64,000 nt of DNA from Datnioides undecimradiatus. Taxonomy: Eukaryota > Chordata > Actinopteri > Lobotiformes > Datnioididae. The notes under the pieces were generated by a model. The model was given only the letters and a program-made list of their open reading frames with translations, was not told the origin of the DNA and searched no databases. The stretch spans positions 6,865,304-6,929,303 of the forward strand of contig WARS01000030.1 in the NCBI GenBank assembly GCA_008933995.1. The letters are read 5' to 3'. The translations under genes were made by a program, and so were the position numbers. Below are positions 12,366 to 25,100 of the stretch, piece by piece; the first letter of the stretch is position 1, and each line of letters starts with the position of its first letter.

Positions 12366-15300
12366 ATGAGCCAAAGGGACACACTGGTTCATTTGTTCGC
12401 CGGAGGGTAAGTTAAACAACGAAATTCATGTAAGATACTGGGTTTGGTTTTAGATGAACAGTGAAGACATTGAAGTAAGACTCGTCCTCCGGTTCGTATA
12501 GCTAGCTAACAAGGGCCGTTCTTGTGCGCGGCGCGTGCATGTGCTACAACCATGGCAGCTGTGTGCACGTCAGTCTCGTCAGCGTCCAACCCGCCGCTTC
12601 AAACTTCCTGTCAACACTTTAAAATATGACCATATGTTGCGCAAACATTTTAACATAAATATGACACATAGAAAGCACGTTTGAGTTTAAATGTGTCTTC
12701 AGAGATGCCACATAATATTTCACCTTTTTATCGTGTAATTCTTGTAAATACCCGCCTCCACTATTCAAGCCAATGGGTTTTTCGCTTTTAATTTGAAGGT
12801 AAATTCAAAGTATTTCCGGGATCGTCGGAAATTCGCGACAGCTTGAGCCAGTGCTGCAGGAGTGCTGCTCGGTTCCTCCAGAGATTTTGCACTTCAAGGA
12901 CCCTGAGAATTTAATAAGATGAATAAAACGAAATGTCACTGACAGGTCGGCCTACGTGGAGTGTGAATCAGCGTGAATCGTGTCTTTTGAGTTTATTTCT
13001 TTTCTGATGTGCATTAACAAATATATTTAAACCTCAAGTCCCGCAGCTTATTTCTTTTAAATTACTATTACCTTTCATATAAAGGATACCCAGATAGAGC
13101 AAATTAGCTTTGTTCTGCATACTATTTGATTCTGTTTGTCCCCAAACACGTAATCAAAACCAGCAATTCATGTGAAGATTTTTTTCTATATTGTACAACT
13201 GTAGGTTCAAGGTCCTTGTAGAGTGTTAAAATATTAAAGGTCCTGCTGTTTCTCAGGAACTTTTGTAAACCACCAAATCACGCCTCTACTTGAGGTTAAA
13301 CTCACAGCCCATGCAGAAGGTGAGAAGCAATTGTCACAGGCCTGTAGACAGGCCTGACAACTTGTTCATCAAAGCGAACATAAACGCAGACTTAAAATTG
13401 AGAGAGTACGTCTGTCTTGTTTTCAATCCATTGTCTTCAGTTTCTCTGTGTCTCTTAAATTTACTTTCATGTCTGCACCAAGCCGTTGACATTTAAATAA
13501 GGAAATCTTATCACACCACAACTCCCCTGGTGTCTCTCTTGTCAGAGATTTAGAACTGATAACTGCACAAGACAAGCAGCTATCTTGAATAAGCAAAATC
13601 AGACTTGCTTTACCCAAAAACTTGAACTGGAGGCCTCAGCACAGTGCTTCCTCTCGCAGCCGCTGAGACACACACATGCAGCAGAGAGCGTAGCCTTAAA
13701 AAGTAGGCCAAGGGTCACCGCTGCCTGTGAGCATGAATGTGGGTCGGTCTTTTGAGAGGTAAATATAGCTGGTGCTACTCAAAAGAGACTGTGGCTAGAG
13801 GAATTCACTGCCAACAGCCAGGATGCCAGAATACCACTGTAGGCCTAAAACTAGCATTGACTTAACCTAACTGAGAGCATTCAGATGGTTTGTAACTGCA
13901 TTAGTCAACAGGCACTTTCCAGCTTTGTGGTGGTTTGAGTGTGAAGCTTTGTCTAAACCAGTCCTATTGTGGAAAGCACCGAGCCTTTGCTGAAAGCAGA
14001 GAGGATCAATGAACGCACACACGTGGGGGGCAGAGCAATGTTTTGAGATGGTGTCTGTTGGCCTGTTATAAAAGTACAAAACTAATCCTCACCATAGAGA
14101 TGAAACTGCAGTTCTATTTATTTGCTATTCCCTTTTTCTGATCATGCGTGTAAAATTTATTTATTTATTAGTTTGGCTTCAGTTTGTTTACATGCTGATG
14201 GCTTCAGTTAGTGGAGGTCAAAGTCTAAGCAACATGATCACGGGTTGTCATTTGTAAGCAGTCATGTCTTTATTTACGCCGTGTGTGTTTGTGCGAGTAC
14301 AGCAGGCCAGCTAAACAGCACTCCTCACACTCCTGCTTCTCAAGTATCAAAAGTCAGCAGCAAAGTGGTTAAAGTTACCCTGCGCTGTGGCAAATTTCCA
14401 CTGAACTGCATGGTGAAACCAGTATATTCTGCTAACTGGCAGCTAACACGTTGCAGTATCTTGCATATCACAATGTGGGGTCATGGTGTGTGGCTGTGTG
14501 CCTGTTCCTTTATAATTTTAGTGCTAAAAGGAATAACAGATTGTGTTACAAGTGATTGGTCAAATCTCTATTCAAAGAAAAGTAGCAGAGGAAATAGGCA
14601 AAAGATAGATGATGTGGACAAAATGTAGTAATAAGACATTGTATTTATAGAGAGGTTTTTAAGATACTCAAAGATGCTTACCATGACAAATTAAATTAGT
14701 AAAAAAAGAACTTAGGGAACCAAAACACATTCATGTGCATCATTACTTTTTTCTCTCCCTACACTCTTGACCAACGTGAATGCTAAAGCATTGTGTTAAA
14801 TATGCCTGGCTGTTTTTCTCACCATGTTTTTTTCCCCTTTCTGTTCTTTTTCTCCCGACAACTCCTTTTACTTTTGCTCCCTTTAATCCTTGACCCCATC
14901 CCTTACTCTCTTCTAGATGTGGTGGCACAGTGGGCGCTATTTTGACTTGTCCCCTGGAGGTTGTGAAGACCAGACTGCAGTCCTCCTCCATCACTCTCTA
15001 CATCTCTGAGGTTCAGCTCAGCACTGTCAACGGTGCCAGCGTGGCCCGTGTCGCTCCACCAGGGCCTCTGCACTGTCTCAAGTAAGGACAATGTTGTTGT
15101 GTGTTCATAGTTTCAGCTTAACTTTATTAGGGGTCATTTCAAAAAGGAACCATAGCAAGGTTAGTTTTGGCTAATGACAGGATATTGTAAGCAAATCACA
15201 ATATATTTTTGGTTAATTATGTACATTCAGTTGTCAGTCCACCTTGTTATATGAATACCCTGTTTGATTAAGCTTCTGTGTTTGTTCCTTATCATTATGT

Positions 15301-18300
15301 TTGCAGAGTGACATATTTGAATATGCTTGAGGCCTCTGTTTGTAGTCGTGTGTGAATTAGGTCAGAGTGGTTATGGTCAGGCCATGGGTTACAGTGACAG
15401 AAAACCTGCAGTTCAAATTCAGACAAGTGTGAAGCTCTGTCAGCCTATCAGCGCATTTACATTAATCCAAAGTTGCATAATCCACACTCAGTGAATGTGC
15501 AAAGACAGGAGCAGAAGGAAGAAGTTTGAGAGATACAGCCGAAGTTAGCTAAAGTTTTGTAATCACTTTGTCAAATGTGGCACACACAGTCTGTGTTTGT
15601 TGCCACAGCAAATGTCAAAGTGAGTTGGTGGAAATGTTTGTTGTTTGGTCATGAACGTGGTTATAAAGGAACAAAGACACAGATTTATTCTATTGTACTC
15701 TGAGGTTGTTTGTATGTCATATTGACTTGTTTTATATTGTCGCTATTACACTACTTCTTGTGGACAAATGTGCTCCTTGATTGCCTCAGGACAATGAAGA
15801 TTACATCACCATAATGAAAAACGTAAAATGGTTTCAAAGACTGATAATGAGTATTGCTGAGTGCTACAATGTGTATTCATTTCATTTTACAACTCACTTG
15901 TAGTTTGTGCTGAACTCAAGCCCACCTGCTGCTACAAACTTGAAACCATCTGCAAAGATGGTTTGATTTTGTTAATTTCCTTTAAATGAAACGATTTGTT
16001 TAGTTTCAAACTGCTGTATCGCCAACGAATACACTTTAATAATATAGTAGATATGAAGTCCAGTTTCTAGCATACTGTTAGTCGCACACAGGGGCAAAGT
16101 GGATCATTGTTTTGACCTTCAAGCTCTGGCTACCTTATCTAACCAGCTACTGGGAAAACTGTGCAACAAATACACAGTAAATTGTTCCTTTTTTGCAACA
16201 TGAAATGTCATCCCTCTTCTCATTAAACTGTGGAAAGTTCACAGAAATAAGGGAAGTGAAAGTGATGGGGAATCCAACGTCGGTTAGGTGTTTATTTGGA
16301 ACTTAATGAAAACCGGTGTTGCTGGATACTCATAATTACTGTTGATCTCTGAGGGATTAACAGTAAAAGTAAATGTTCAACGTGGCTGCAGTGCTCTGCT
16401 CCTGCTCTCTGGCAACCTATTTCCATGACCGTCACAGAGCATGTCACATAGTATTAAACATATTGCATAATGCACAAGCTGCTGTGTGTGGAATTTTCCA
16501 CAGCCAAATGCATGCATTCATTGTCTTGCAAATTAGGAATCTTGTGACAAATCTCATGTTTTAGTTAATATCTCAGGAAAAGAAATCCAGGATATATGAG
16601 CAAAATGTCGATCTTGTACTTGAACGGCTTAAACTAACTTTTTTCTTACATATGTTTGGATAAAGAATTGATTTATTCTCACTGGTTGACGCAATAACTG
16701 GGAATGTTTTCTTTGGCAGTTTGCCTGCACAAGGCTTTGTTAATGCTTTCTGCAGGATTTTGTTCAGTAAAATTGCAGGTCCTCTCTCGATTGCAATGAA
16801 TTCAGGGCATTATTTTGGGGTCAACAAAGGTTCTGTGCCGACATAAACCAACTTCATGTGTTATCCTCGACATAAACAGCCACTGGCAGAAACTGTACAC
16901 CACTATTACATGATACAGAGCGGAGCAGAGTAAGGGAGGGAAGAGCGCCATGGAAAGGAAAGGGGAAAAAAAAAACCCTACACGAGTCAAAGTGGGTCAA
17001 CATGGAGTGAGGTGCGCGCATTGTTCCAGTTCAAAGCAGACCATGTTAACTAATGATATACACGGTCACTCCTAGCTCTGTGTGGTTTGCAAGTATAGTC
17101 AGATACTCTCTATCAGTGCGGAGATGCTGCTGCACTGTAAATTATTTTTGAATTAATCAATCAGTTATTTAGCTGTGAGCAGAAGTTGGCAAAGTCTTAC
17201 AGTCAGGGTAGGAAGGCACAGCCCACACGCCCACAAGCTGCTCCAATAAAGATTAGAGCTAATCATGTGGGTCAGCTCAAGCCACTGTCATAAGAATTTA
17301 CTCCGCCCCAAAAGTCCAGTTTATTTTGTGGTTTTCTTGACCTTTGGGTCTTTCTTTCTGGGATGACGCAATGCTACTTTGCATCACAGTTTCTGTTGAA
17401 ATGTGCCGTGAGTTGTGGAGGTTCGCCATAAACCATGTTCACTCTGAATGAGGTTAGTGGGTTAGATTGGAGACAGATGAACAGTCGTTGAACTCATCTG
17501 ACAACAGAAGGTGAACACGTGAGCCGTCACGATAACACCACCATAAACACCGCCAGAGCACAGACACCTGTCATTTGATTTATTTTGGGTCTTCCAGTAT
17601 GTTGATGGTGACCCTGTGTGTATAATTTCAGGCTGTATTGAATGTCCTGGTAGATTGCCAAAAAAGTATAATTTACTGGTCCATCTGTTTAGGACACTCT
17701 GGATAGAGGTGTTTTGCCAAATTAAAGTCAGGTTTGCAGTCACACCAAATGATTTGTTATTGCCAGACACTAAAGGAATAGCTTGACAGTTTTTGGTAAA
17801 TAAAGTGATTTATTTTCTTGCAGAGAGGGACATGAGGAGATTGTTATCCATCTGGTGCTTGTATGGTAAACATGAAGCTAGTGCCAGTCTTTGTGCCGGA
17901 TATATTTTCTTCCTGTTTTCAGTAAGCTAATCAGCTACTGATGTGTGGCGCTATCTTCATGTCTAGCAAACAACCATGAGTGTTGTCAGACATCAGTCAT
18001 GTCTTATCCCACAAGAAAGTGAAAAGGTGTTTTTGTGGCATTTTGGTTTAAGGTTAAAGGTCACAAGACAACACTTGCAACATATCTTTCTGCTGAGTCT
18101 CCAAAGTTTGTGGATGTGAATTCATAATCGTGATTGGCAGTCACATGATTACTCTCCAAATGGTGACGTTAAATGTAATGTTTGCTTCCTCTACATGATG
18201 GAATAATCAAGAGAACGTGAATTTAAATCTCAATATTTCTGCACAGGTTAATTCTAGAGAGAGAGGGACCCCGTTCACTCTTCAGGGGACTGGGACCAAA

Positions 18301-19080
18301 CCTTGTGGGTGTGGCACCTTCCAGGTATGTACAGTATTACCTACAGTACTCCGGCTGTGTTACATGTCTTGTCCTGCCTGCCTTAACCTTTTCAATCTTA
18401 GCAAAACTAGAAAATGCACAGCCAAACGTGCATATCTGTGGTGACCTGGTTCCAACACAGTGGAATAGGTCACCACAGTCTCTGGTGTTTGTAAGAGAGC
18501 CTCTAAATGAACCACCATTATCAACTCAAGCTCGACGTGTTATCATTTGCTTTGCATGTTTCATCAAACATGGGCAAACATTTTAGTTTAACTCCTCACA
18601 GATCTGCTCAGTTTTTTTCCCAGGTTTGCAGCTCATTTGGAGCTTACGTGGGCAGCAATGGTAGCAGGAGTTAAACTCACAGAAATGCACAGAAAATCTG
18701 CTCCAGATCCTACAGGAAGTGGGCAGGTTCCGTCTTTCCTTGAGTGGCTGGTTACAGTTGCATAACAGCCTGAACTCAGTCAATCAAAGACTGAATGAAA
18801 CAGCAGCAACAGCTGGCAGCGCCCTGCTGTGACACACTTGTCATGTGACTGTTGCTGTTGTTTGTTGTCACAATGAAGTTCCTATATTGAGACAGTTGGG
18901 GTTGTTTCTAATCCCCCTCCCTCCCTGACCTGTCTAGTTCTCCCTAGCTACTGCTGCATCACATGGCCTTTATCATCCTCTTCCCGTTGGTTTGTTGCAG
19001 TCTCTGTCTCTCTATCTGAGTCCTCCTTTCCATACTGTATCCTCAGCCCCTCTGTTTCCCACCATGTTTGTTTGTCTCTG

Positions 19081-19115
<35 letters not shown>

Positions 19116-22100
19116 CGTGCGCATGCGTGCATGTCTGTCCATGCATGTGTATATCAGTCCTGTGGGCAGCTTGTCCAGCTGTGGAAATGGCAGCTTGTTT
19201 CCTGGTCACGACAGCTATGGCAAACTGTGCTATAGGAACATATTGTTACATAAGAAGCGAGTCTGATGAACTCACTGGCCTCATAAGAGTGTTCCTGCTG
19301 TCTTATGTGCAGTTTTCTGAACCACTTGAAGCTTAATGTTTTTTAATATTCCCCATTGAAATTGTTTTTATGTAGAGCCAAATTTAGTCTAAAAGACTAA
19401 GACTATACTGGGATGTGGTGGCTCCGCTGCTATCTCTAATTGAAAATTCTTTTTTAAATGATTATGTTCCGATTTCATTTAATTAACAATGGTTTATTTG
19501 GTTTCTATGAAAACTCCCTCTAAAAGGATTTAAACTGTATTTTGATGAGCATGTTAAAAGGATATTTTTGGATTGTTTGCTAGTAGCGCAACAGTCTCGT
19601 TGTTTTAATGTTACAGGTTTGTTAGATTAAGGCTTCAAGTGCAAAGCACAAGGATTCACATAATGAAATGCGCACACATTGACATTTAGACAGACAATGG
19701 AATTTGCGCATCTTTTGCGGATTAGATGAGGAAGACTTTTGTCAAAAACTCCTTAACAATTTTTGTTTTGGTGGTTGTGAACAACACTTTGACAGTTTAA
19801 GGCATAATTTCAAGCAGCCAAATTCATCACTTTAGTCTTCATCTGCAGGCAGTAAAATCTGGCTAAACTGCTATATATGCTACAATGCTATATGTTATTG
19901 ATCATCATGCTGCCATTAGTGTCGACACAGTCATTATAGATACTGTGGAAGATTTCAGTTTTAAAGATCTATAGCTACATAGGATGCAACATTTCCACTC
20001 ATTTAATAACTCTTATTTGGAATTAAATTGCGTCTATGCTATGCAACATAATTAAATGAAATAACAGATTTATTACTTTGTAGTCTTATTTTCTCCAGTT
20101 CAAGTTAGGAAAGCAGCACTGTGGCGCTGGAAAGCTAAAAAAAAAAAAGTCTCCTGATGCTAATGAGAGTGCGGCCCACTGGGCATGCTCCTGGCCTTCA
20201 TTAGCAACACAAACACACACGCACACAGAACATGTGCATGCAGAACAGTTTGTACTGGCAGCTTCACTCATTACATATGAGAGATCCAAATTCAGCCCCA
20301 CTCACATAATTTTCATCTGCAGCAATGCAGCAATGCAGCGTGATTATGTTGTGCACGCGTCTTCTCAATTCAGAACGAGGGCAGGGAGGGGGGAGGTTAC
20401 TGGGTTTAATTCCACTCAGCAGAAATGTTGACTAAATCCTGTGATTTTATTCAGTGAGAGGCCGCTTGAATCATGGGAGATAAATCTGCCACTAAAGCGT
20501 GCAGTGATTGAGATGTACGCACACACACACACACAGAAAGATAATGTTTGTGGATTCCCTCATTTACAAGTATCTTATTTCAGGTAATTAAAACATTTTT
20601 ATATAAATATAGTGAACTCAGTGCTATTCTTTGTATACATACAGCAGTTGTACTATTTGTGTGTATTTGCTTAGCCTGGGTTCCAAATTACTTACACATT
20701 TTTCATTTTGATCAGTGTTGCATGTGTTCAAAATGAAGAGGCTAAAGGAAGTCATTGTTTTATTGCTGGTCAGTTAATTATTAAAATACCTAATCGGTGT
20801 TTTTTGATTTCTTATTAATCTCTGTCTTGTTTTCCACAGGGCGATCTACTTTGCGGCCTATTCCACAGCCAAGGAGAAGCTGAATGGGGTGCTGGAGCCA
20901 GACTCTACCCCGGTGCACATGGTGTCAGCTGGGATGGCAGGTAATGATGGCTCCCTCTCCCCCTTCCTTCTGTCTGTTTGTCACTGTCTGTCACTGCCTG
21001 TTTGTCTGTCAGTCTGCCTGGGCAGTGTTAATCACTGATGGGTTTTATATGAAAAAAAGCAAAAATATTCAGTTTGTCTGCATCAAGAGAGATTTCTTTT
21101 TTATTTATTTCCTCATCTTTTTTTGTCACATTTTGAAGTACCTTCCCCCTTAACCTCTCCTTTCCTTATACGTGTGTGGGATGGTGGGTGGTCATAAATT
21201 GAAAAGCTTGTGAATAACGAAAGCATGCTAAAGCTAACGAATAACATCTGTTACAAGTAGCCGTTACTTAGCTCTTTCATGTATAGAAATATTCAGTGAA
21301 TACAATCAGGGGGTTTTTCAGAAAGCACAATTTGAGACTCTCAGGATCAAACTGACCTTGACTGTGGTGGAAACAGCCTCACTTTGTTTACTGTGAAACC
21401 AAGCCATACCAGACACACGTGTCCATGTTGGAATCATTAAACTATCCAATATACATTTAAATTATTTCAAAGTAAAGAGTCTAACTCACTCAATGAAAAT
21501 GGTTCAAAAGCACCTTGATAACATGCCTGTCACATAGGCACATAGCATATCTTTACTCTGTCTTGCTTTTTTCTGGAAATACACCCATCTACCCAGATAA
21601 TTCAGTATCTTGTCACTTTACATGCACGTACATGTACTCCTTATACATAGGAGACATATCTTCACATCAATTGTCTCAGACTAAAGTGCACTAAAACTAA
21701 ATGAGACACAGCACCCAAGCAATTTCAGGCTATCATGTGCCACTGCCAACATTTATACCATGACTATGCTTTATCAGTTTGACACAAAGAATAAAACCAG
21801 ATGGTCCTTAAAGTTTAGGTTGTGCTTTCCTTCTCTCCTAGTCCCTTTGTCCCCCTTGTCCTCTATTATTATTTATTTTTCCTCCTCGCCCTTTTTCCTC
21901 TTTTCATTCTTCATTTTGAGGCCTCTTCAGAGGACTCTGTAAATGGTTTAACATCCCAGTTGTGACTTAAACAGTGTGGTCTGGGCCCCCTTCTTTGCTC
22001 TGTGTGTATAGAGGAGAGAGCACGGCCCCGAAAGGTCAACCGGGGCCCCTGGCACTCAGGCGGACACGTCAGGTAGCACCCCATTTCTTTACACTGGTAT

Positions 22101-25100
22101 GATGAAAACCATGGTGATTTTTATGAACATGAGAAAGTTTATAATGGTTATTCATTTGTAATATTACCATTGCTTATGGCAATGTGTTTGCTGCTGGTTT
22201 GTAGTTTTAGGTTCTTAATATAAGGTTTGTTATTGCTTAGTCTTGACACACACCTCCTTCCCCTTAGCCTGTAGTCTTGTTCCATCAATATAGTAAAGGT
22301 AAAGTAATGACACATACTTCTGTGGACTTTATGTTGTCAGCACTAAAGAAATGCTAACCTTGTCACTGCTACAGAAGGTTGCACTGAATGTGCTCCACTT
22401 TCACTTTGCCTTTTGTCACCATCCATCAACACCATTCGTGCCTCTGTCAATTCTTTTAAAGGAGAGTCAGTATCACTCTGCCATACAAAAGGCTATTTCA
22501 ACATAACTTCCTCTTTTTATATTAGTTGATTCTCCTGAAGTGATTTTGCCTTGACGGTTTGAGCTCAACAGGACTGATGGTAGTTTAAAAAGCACAAATT
22601 AATACTTACATGTGGATAAGACTTAGTGACGGCACAGACAGGTGACCACTGGAACTGGAAAAACTTTGTGATGTAGCATAGATTTGTTTCAGATAAACAT
22701 CTTGTCTTGTTCCTCATATGCAGACATCGCATATTGAAGCTGTTCATCATTAAGTGACTGCAGAGTTTTAAAAAAGTTCTAAAGTAAGTTTCACCCCTGA
22801 GTCAGGATAATTGCTTCCAGTTTTGTAAAGTAGCTTTGTGGAGTCACTGCATCTCATGGTCTCCCTGCTGTGATTGTGGGCTTCCTTTCACTCTGAGAGG
22901 GGAGGCGGCGAGTCCCACTACTTTACTCCAGCAGTTAATCTAAGGCATGTTTGCCTTGTCTGAATGTAGGTCAAACTCCTCTGGAGAAATTGCTCAGGGA
23001 TTATATGTGTCTATAGAAGGATCATATGCACAGTGTGCAGCAGCTTGTCCATATGCAGATGCAGTTCTTTACAAGTTCACCTCAAGACTAGTTCAAGGAC
23101 TGTCAACATCTTTTTCACTGTTCTTAGTGACTAAGTGGTGTGGATGACTCCACTCACAATGAAGTTTTAGGGAGAAGAATGAAGCAAAAACAATTAACAA
23201 ACTGAGCCAAATCCATTCTTATCAAAGATTTTTCCACAGCACAGGCCTCAGTTATATATACTAGGAACATTAGGATGTTAATTTTAAAGTAAATAATCAG
23301 GCTGAACATTGAGAAACAAACAAATGGCAAAAAAAGGTTAGGTTTCCATTTCCAGTGTCCTTTTGTGTGAAACTGAAGACAACTTCTCTGAAAACCACTC
23401 CTGGATGTCTTCTGTTTTTCTAGAAACACACTGGCTCTTTGAAGCCACATCTCTCTTCATATGTGAGGACTTTTAATGTTGTTTTTAAATGTAACCGTGT
23501 GTAACCCTGAGCATTTGGTTGTAGCTGAGTTTCATTCGTTGTTACACCTCACTGAGCCACGTCACTGCGATCAGCCACTTCATCCTCATTTCATCACATA
23601 CTCATAAAACGTCTCCTCACTCCTTTCATCAGCATTGTCCTACACTCAGGGTCTGTTAAACACAACGACAAGGTTAGCATTTCCACCTGCATCTCTTTAT
23701 TTAATCACACTTTAGTAAACATTTGTTTTGACCTTTGTCTAAAATGTAGATTATAAACTGATAATGGCACAATGAATCTGAAGAATGCACCCTTCATTTT
23801 ATTTTCTGCCTTTGTATTTGTACTGTAACTCACTCTGGTGAGATGGAGCTGGAGTTTGGATTGTGTTGGTTTCTGTTCTAGTTCATTAAAAGGGTAAAGG
23901 GATAGATATATTTTAACAAAGCAAGACAAATGCAAAAAATAACATGTGGATGGGGCTTAAAGTTGGGATTAGAGTTTGGGGAAAGATGGGGGTGGAGGTC
24001 AGTCCTTCACCTCCCATCTCTTCTCCAACTACCTGTACAGTACCAGTTGGGTTTGGGGTGGGTGGTTGGTGGGCTTGGGGGTGGATGTGACTGCTGCTTG
24101 TGTGTGACTGTGGTACAGAAAAGCCTGTGTCTATTTTAGGGCTTTACTGTAAAGCTTTCACCCCTGCGTGATTGGGTGGGAGACCCCCGCCATCTGAGCC
24201 CCCCATATCTGCAGGCTACTAGCTGCAGCGGGGAGGAGCTGGAGGAGCTTTGCCCCTCCCTCGTGAGTACACGCCATAGACGCTACTTCCTTCTACTTCC
24301 CTCTTTTATCTCCTTCCTCTTATCTTTATCTTCTCTTCTTTTCTTCAGCAGACCTGTGTCATCCTCTCTTCTTCACGCAGTTGCCTTAACGTAGGGCTGT
24401 GTTACGTCGATACAGTAGATGTGACTCAGGTCTCTTTGTAGGCTTGCCCTCGTCTTAGCTGTTTTCTGCAAATGGCCATGTTTTATTCCTCTACGTCACA
24501 TCATTTGTATCAGAGACTTTTAGAGAGACTTTGTGTCATTTCATAATGATGCAAAGAGCTCGTTAATTAGCTTGACACCATTCATATCAAACTGTACATT
24601 ACTGTATACTGTTCATGTTTAACAAAATACAGAGTATCATCACCTGTAACTCAAAACACGTGCATGCACATACTCATGTCTGCTTGACCTACATTCTGCA
24701 CTCAAGTGCATTTTTAATGCATTTTCAAGGACCCCAGTATTGACCCTGGTTCAAGCTAAGCTAACATTAAGATTGGCTGTCAGGGCAGATGAACGTACAG
24801 AACAAAGTATCCCGCCACTAAGCGCCAGAGACTTTCCACTTTAGTCCTGCTTAATAATTGAGGAATCTCCTCCAGACACCATTTTGTTTCTCTGTGCTGT
24901 TGCAGTGTTAGTATCGGGCCCACAGCCTTGCCCTGCTGTCTAACCAGTTAACCACTGGTTTCTTAAATGTCACATAATAAACAGAAAGATGTTCATTAGT
25001 CGACTAATAAAGGGGGCACATTCATTTTGAACATTGAGAGGAAATTTTAGAGCAAACTGAAAACTGATAATCAAACTAACTGTGTTGTGAGCCGAGGTTG

